Positions 60,889-64,000 of a stretch of DNA of 64,000 nucleotides are shown here, in pieces (positions within the stretch are counted from its first letter, which is position 1; each line of letters opens with the position of its first letter). The DNA lies in contig CAWVNO010001151.1 in the NCBI GenBank assembly GCA_963930645.1, forward strand, positions 1 through 64,000, read 5' to 3'. The notes below the pieces were generated by a model that saw only the letters and a program-made list of their open reading frames with translations, was not told the origin of the DNA and did not search any database. Origin of the DNA: Salticus scenicus. Lineage: Eukaryota; Arthropoda; Arachnida; Araneae; Salticidae. A program made the position numbers and the translations under genes.

Positions 60889-61893
60889 GAGCCTAAAGAT
60901 CGCAATCACTTTCAGAATCTGCCAAATATATTCTAGTTTCATAATAAAACAATCGGGAAGTTTGCACGTTGAACCATTTGGCCCTGGGGGCCTTTTTACG
61001 CAGACCTTCGGCAGCCGTTCCTACGCTCCGAAAATTTTTTTCGAGTTTCACATGCCCATCTTCAAACGACGATTCCCAAGCAACTAAAAGAGCCTATCGA
61101 TCGCAATCACTTTCAGAATCTACGAAATATATTCTAGTTTCATAATAACACCATCGGGAAGTTTGCACGTTGAACCATTTGGCCCGGGGGGCCTTTTTAC
61201 GCAGACCTTCGGCAGCCGTTCCTACGCTCCGAAAATTTTTTTCGAGTTTCACATGCCCATCTTCAAACGACGATTCCAAAGCAACTAAAAGAGCCTAAAG
61301 ATCGCAATCACTTTCAGAATCTGCCAAATATATTCTAGTTTCATAATAACACCATCGGGAAGTTTGCACGTTGAACCATTTGGCCCGGGGGGCCTTTTTA
61401 CGCAGACCTTCGGCAGCCGTTCCTACGCTCCGAAAATTTTTTTCGAGTTTCACATGCCCATCTTCAAACGACGATTCCCAAGCAACTAAAAGAGCCTAAC
61501 GATCGCAATCACTTTCAGAATCTGCGAAATATATTCTAGTTTCATAATAACACCATCGGGAAGTTTGCACGTTGAACCATTTGGCCCGGGGGGCCTTTTT
61601 ACGCAGACCTTCGGCAGCCGTTCCTACGCTCCGAAAATTTTTTTCGAGTTTCACATGCCCATCTTCAAACGACGATTCCAAAGCAACTAAAAGAGCCTAA
61701 AGATCGCAATCACTTTCAGAATCTGCCAAATATATTCTAGTTTCATAATAAAACAATCGGGAAGTTTGCACGTTGAACCATTTGGCCCGGGGGGCCTTTT
61801 TACGCAGACCTTCGGCAGCCGTTCCTACGCTCCGAAAATTTTTTTCGAGTTTCACATGCCCATCTTCAAACGACGATTCCCAAGCAACTAAAA
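60889..61893. repeat. Second copy of the 1005-bp duplication
   Basis: B with GGCCCTGGGG at 60889 and A with CCTATCGATC and TCTACGAAAT at 61090 match 59884 and 60085. The third monomer, at 61291, is a B-A-B mosaic that differs from its partner at 60286. Confidence 0.88.
61291..61491 (+). repeat. B-A-B mosaic monomer
   Basis: Positions 9 and 34 are B-type, 60 and 63 are A-type, and 189 is B-type. It keeps its place as a B, so the dimer register is not shifted. A short conversion tract from an A monomer is the simplest reading. Confidence 0.88.
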
Positions 61894-63903
61894 GAGCCTA
61901 ACGATCGCAATCACTTTCAGAATCTGCGAAATATATTCTAGTTTCATAATAACACCATCGGGAAGTTTGCACGTTGAACCATTTGGCCCGGGGGGCCTTT
62001 TTACGCAGACCTTCGGCAGCCGTTCCTACGCTCCGAAAATTTTTTTCGAGTTTCACATGCCCATCTTCAAACGACGATTCCAAAGCAACTAAAAGAGCCT
62101 AAAGATCGCAATCACTTTCAGAATCTGCCAAATATATTCTAGTTTCATAATAAAACAATCGGGAAGTTTGCACGTTGAACCATTTGGCCCGGGGGGCCTT
62201 TTTACGCAGACCTTCGGCAGCCGTTCCTACGCTCCGAAAATTTTTTTCGAGTTTCACATGCCCATCTTCAAACGACGATTCCCAAGCAACTAAAAGAGCC
62301 TAACGATCGCAATCACTTTCAGAATCTGCGAAATATATTCTAGTTTCATAATAACACCATCGGGAAGTTTGCACGTTGAACCATTTGGCCCGGGGGGCCT
62401 TTTTACGCAGACCTTCGGCAGCCGTTCCTACGCTCCGAAAATTTTTTTCGAGTTTCACATGCCCATCTTCAAACGACGATTCCAAAGCAACTAAAAGAGC
62501 CTAAAGATCGCAATCACTTTCAGAATCTGCCAAATATATTCTAGTTTCATAATAAAACGATCGGGAAGTTTGCACGTTGAACCATTTGGCCCGGGGGGCC
62601 TTTTTACGCAGACCTTCGGCAGCCGTTCCTACGCTCCGAAAATTTTTTTCGAGTTTCACATGCCCATCTTCAAACGACGATTCCCAAGCAACTAAAAGAG
62701 CCTAACGATCGCAATCACTTTCAGAATCTGCGAAATATATTCTAGTTTCATAATAACACCATCGGGAAGTTTGCACGTTGAACCATTTGGCCCGGGGGGC
62801 CTTTTTACGCAGACCTTCGGCAGCCGTTCCTACGCTCCGAAAATTTTTTTCGAGTTTCACATGCCCATCTTCAAACGACGATTCCAAAGCAACTAAAAGA
62901 GCCTAAAGATCGCAATCACTTTCAGAATCTGCCAAATATATTCTAGTTTCATAATAAAATGATCGGGAAGTTTGCACGTTGAACCATTTGGCCCGGGGGG
63001 CCTTTTTACGCAGACCTTCGGCAGCCGTTCCTACGCTCCGAAAATTTTTTTCGAGTTTCACATGCCCATCTTCAAACGACGATTCCCAAGCAACTAAAAG
63101 AGCCTAACGATCGCAATCACTTTCAGAATCTGCGAAATATATTCTAGTTTCATAATAACACCATCGAGAAGTTTGCACGTTGAACCATTTGGCCCGGGGG
63201 GCCTTTTTACGCAGACCTTCGGCAGCCGTTCCTACGCTCCGAAAATTTTTTTCGAGTTTCACATGCCCATCTTCAAACGACGATTCCAAAGCAACTAAAA
63301 GAGCCTAAAGATCGCAATCACTTTCAGAATCTGCCAAATATATTCTAGTTTCATAATAAAACAATCGGGAAGTTTGCACGTTGAACCATTTGGCCCGGGG
63401 GGCCTTTTTACGCAGACCTTCGGCAGCCGTTCCTACGCTCCGAAAATTTTTTTCGAGTTTCACATGCCCATCTTCAAACGACGATTCCCAAGCAACTAAA
63501 AGAGCCTAACGATCGCAATCACTTTCAGAATCTGCGAAATATATTCTAGTTTCATAATAACACCATCGGGAAGTTTGCACGTTGAACCATTTGGCCCGGG
63601 GGGCCTTTTTACGCAGACCTTCGGCAGCCGTTCCTACGCTCCGAAAATTTTTTTCGAGTTTCACATGCCCATCTTCAAACGACGATTCCAAAGCAACTAA
63701 AAGAGCCTAAAGATCGCAATCACTTTCAGAATCTGCCAAATATATTCTAGTTTCATAATAAAACGATCGGGAAGTTTGCACGTTGAACCATTTGGCCCGG
63801 GGGGCCTTTTTACGCAGACCTTCGGCAGCCGTTCCTACGCTCCGAAAATTTTTTTCGAGTTTCACATGCCCATCTTCAAACGACGATTCCCAAGCAACTA
63901 AAA

Positions 63904-64000
63904 GAGCCTAACGATCGCAATCACTTTCAGAATCTGCGAAATATATTCTAGTTTCATAATAACACCATCGGGAAGTTTGCACGTTGAACCATTTGGCCCG
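63904..64000 (+). repeat. Partial type A monomer at window end
   Basis: The first 97 bp of an A monomer, ending at the first G of the G run. The array therefore continues beyond the window. Confidence 0.95.

Larger units (their letters stand above)
1..64000. repeat. Satellite DNA array, 201-bp monomer, about 318 copies
   Basis: The whole window is one head-to-tail array. Monomer starts, taken at GAGCCT, recur every 201 bp with rare 199, 200 or 202-bp exceptions. The start at 63904 is 318 units from base 1 with a net shortfall of 15 bp, which I could account for monomer by monomer. Monomers are about 97-100% identical to each other. No copy is inverted and nothing interrupts the array. High similarity over 64 kb is typical of satellites under active homogenisation at centromeres or heterochromatin. 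The location is inference, as no flanking unique sequence is present. The family is not recognised. I see no gene, RNA, transposon or CRISPR in any stretch. Confidence 0.98.
58678..64000. repeat. Second copy of the 8844-bp segment, continuing past the window
   Basis: GCAAACC at 58990 and GCCCATTTTC at 59245 are 8844 bp from their partners. After the inserted 1005-bp duplication the offset becomes 9849 bp, as shown by AAAACGATCG at 62559 (partner 52710) and AAAATGATCG near 62958 (partner 53109). Beyond about 63.1 kb the private variants of the first copy (CAGCCCTTCC, TTTTATAATA) are missing. The copy is cut by the window end. Confidence 0.86.

Noticed and set aside
1..64000. CRISPR array or bacterial repeat locus
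   Set aside because: The repeated unit is the full 201 bp with no unique spacers, and no cas-like genes are present.
1..64000. rDNA spacer or telomeric repeat
   Set aside because: No rRNA gene sequence, rDNA promoter pattern or short TTAGGG/TTTAGGG-type telomere run appears anywhere.
1..64000. Transposon or retroelement insertion
   Set aside because: Every interval between monomer starts is 199 to 202 bp, so there is no room for an insertion, and no terminal repeats or target-site duplications were seen.

Overview
The window is one uninterrupted tandem satellite array. From base 1 to base 64000 it consists of head-to-tail copies of a 201-bp monomer, all in the same orientation. By hand count there are 318 complete monomers and a 97-bp partial one at the right edge. 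I see no gene, RNA gene, transposon, microsatellite, telomere repeat or inversion. The consensus monomer is about 45% GC and ends in an A-rich stretch before the next GAGCCT. A nuclear eukaryotic genome is the only sensible source, with centromeric, pericentromeric or other constitutive heterochromatin most likely. I do not recognise the satellite family. The style resembles plant satellites, but I cannot assign a taxon.

Two monomer types, A and B, alternate to make a 402-bp dimer. They differ at five positions of 201 (9, 34, 60, 63 and 189; A = C,G,C,C,A and B = A,C,A,A,C). About 150 A and 150 B monomers are present. The other 18 monomers are A/B or B/A hybrids, and each one shifts the dimer register by one monomer. 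Several hybrids lie exactly at the junction of a longer tandem duplication, so they look like unequal-crossover scars.

Layout: 1-3206 is an A-B array with many homopolymer-length changes. 3207-5618 is near-consensus dimers with one register shift. 5619-11250 is a 14-monomer (2816-bp) segment and its tandem copy. 11251-16475 is regular dimers. 16476-25519 is variant-rich, with nested duplications of 10, 6 and 33 monomers. 26526-38781 is the most organised part: a 15-monomer higher-order repeat (3013/3014 bp) in two good copies, flanked by a 17-monomer version and a truncated, internally duplicated version. 39382-49833 is mostly regular dimers. 49834-58677 is a 44-monomer (8844-bp) segment, and 58678 onward is its tandem copy, which carries an extra 5-monomer (1005-bp) duplication.

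The array therefore shows structure at 201, 402, 603, 1005, 1205, 2010, 2210, 2816, about 3013, about 6632, 8844 and about 14666 bp. The minus strand has one open stretch per monomer because 201 is divisible by three and that frame has a single stop at each monomer junction. I do not regard these as genes. The interest lies in the recombination record, three short dyads in the conserved part of the monomer, and a retained, slowly decaying CpG content. All counts and offsets were made by eye from the sequence and should be confirmed by a tandem-repeat program.
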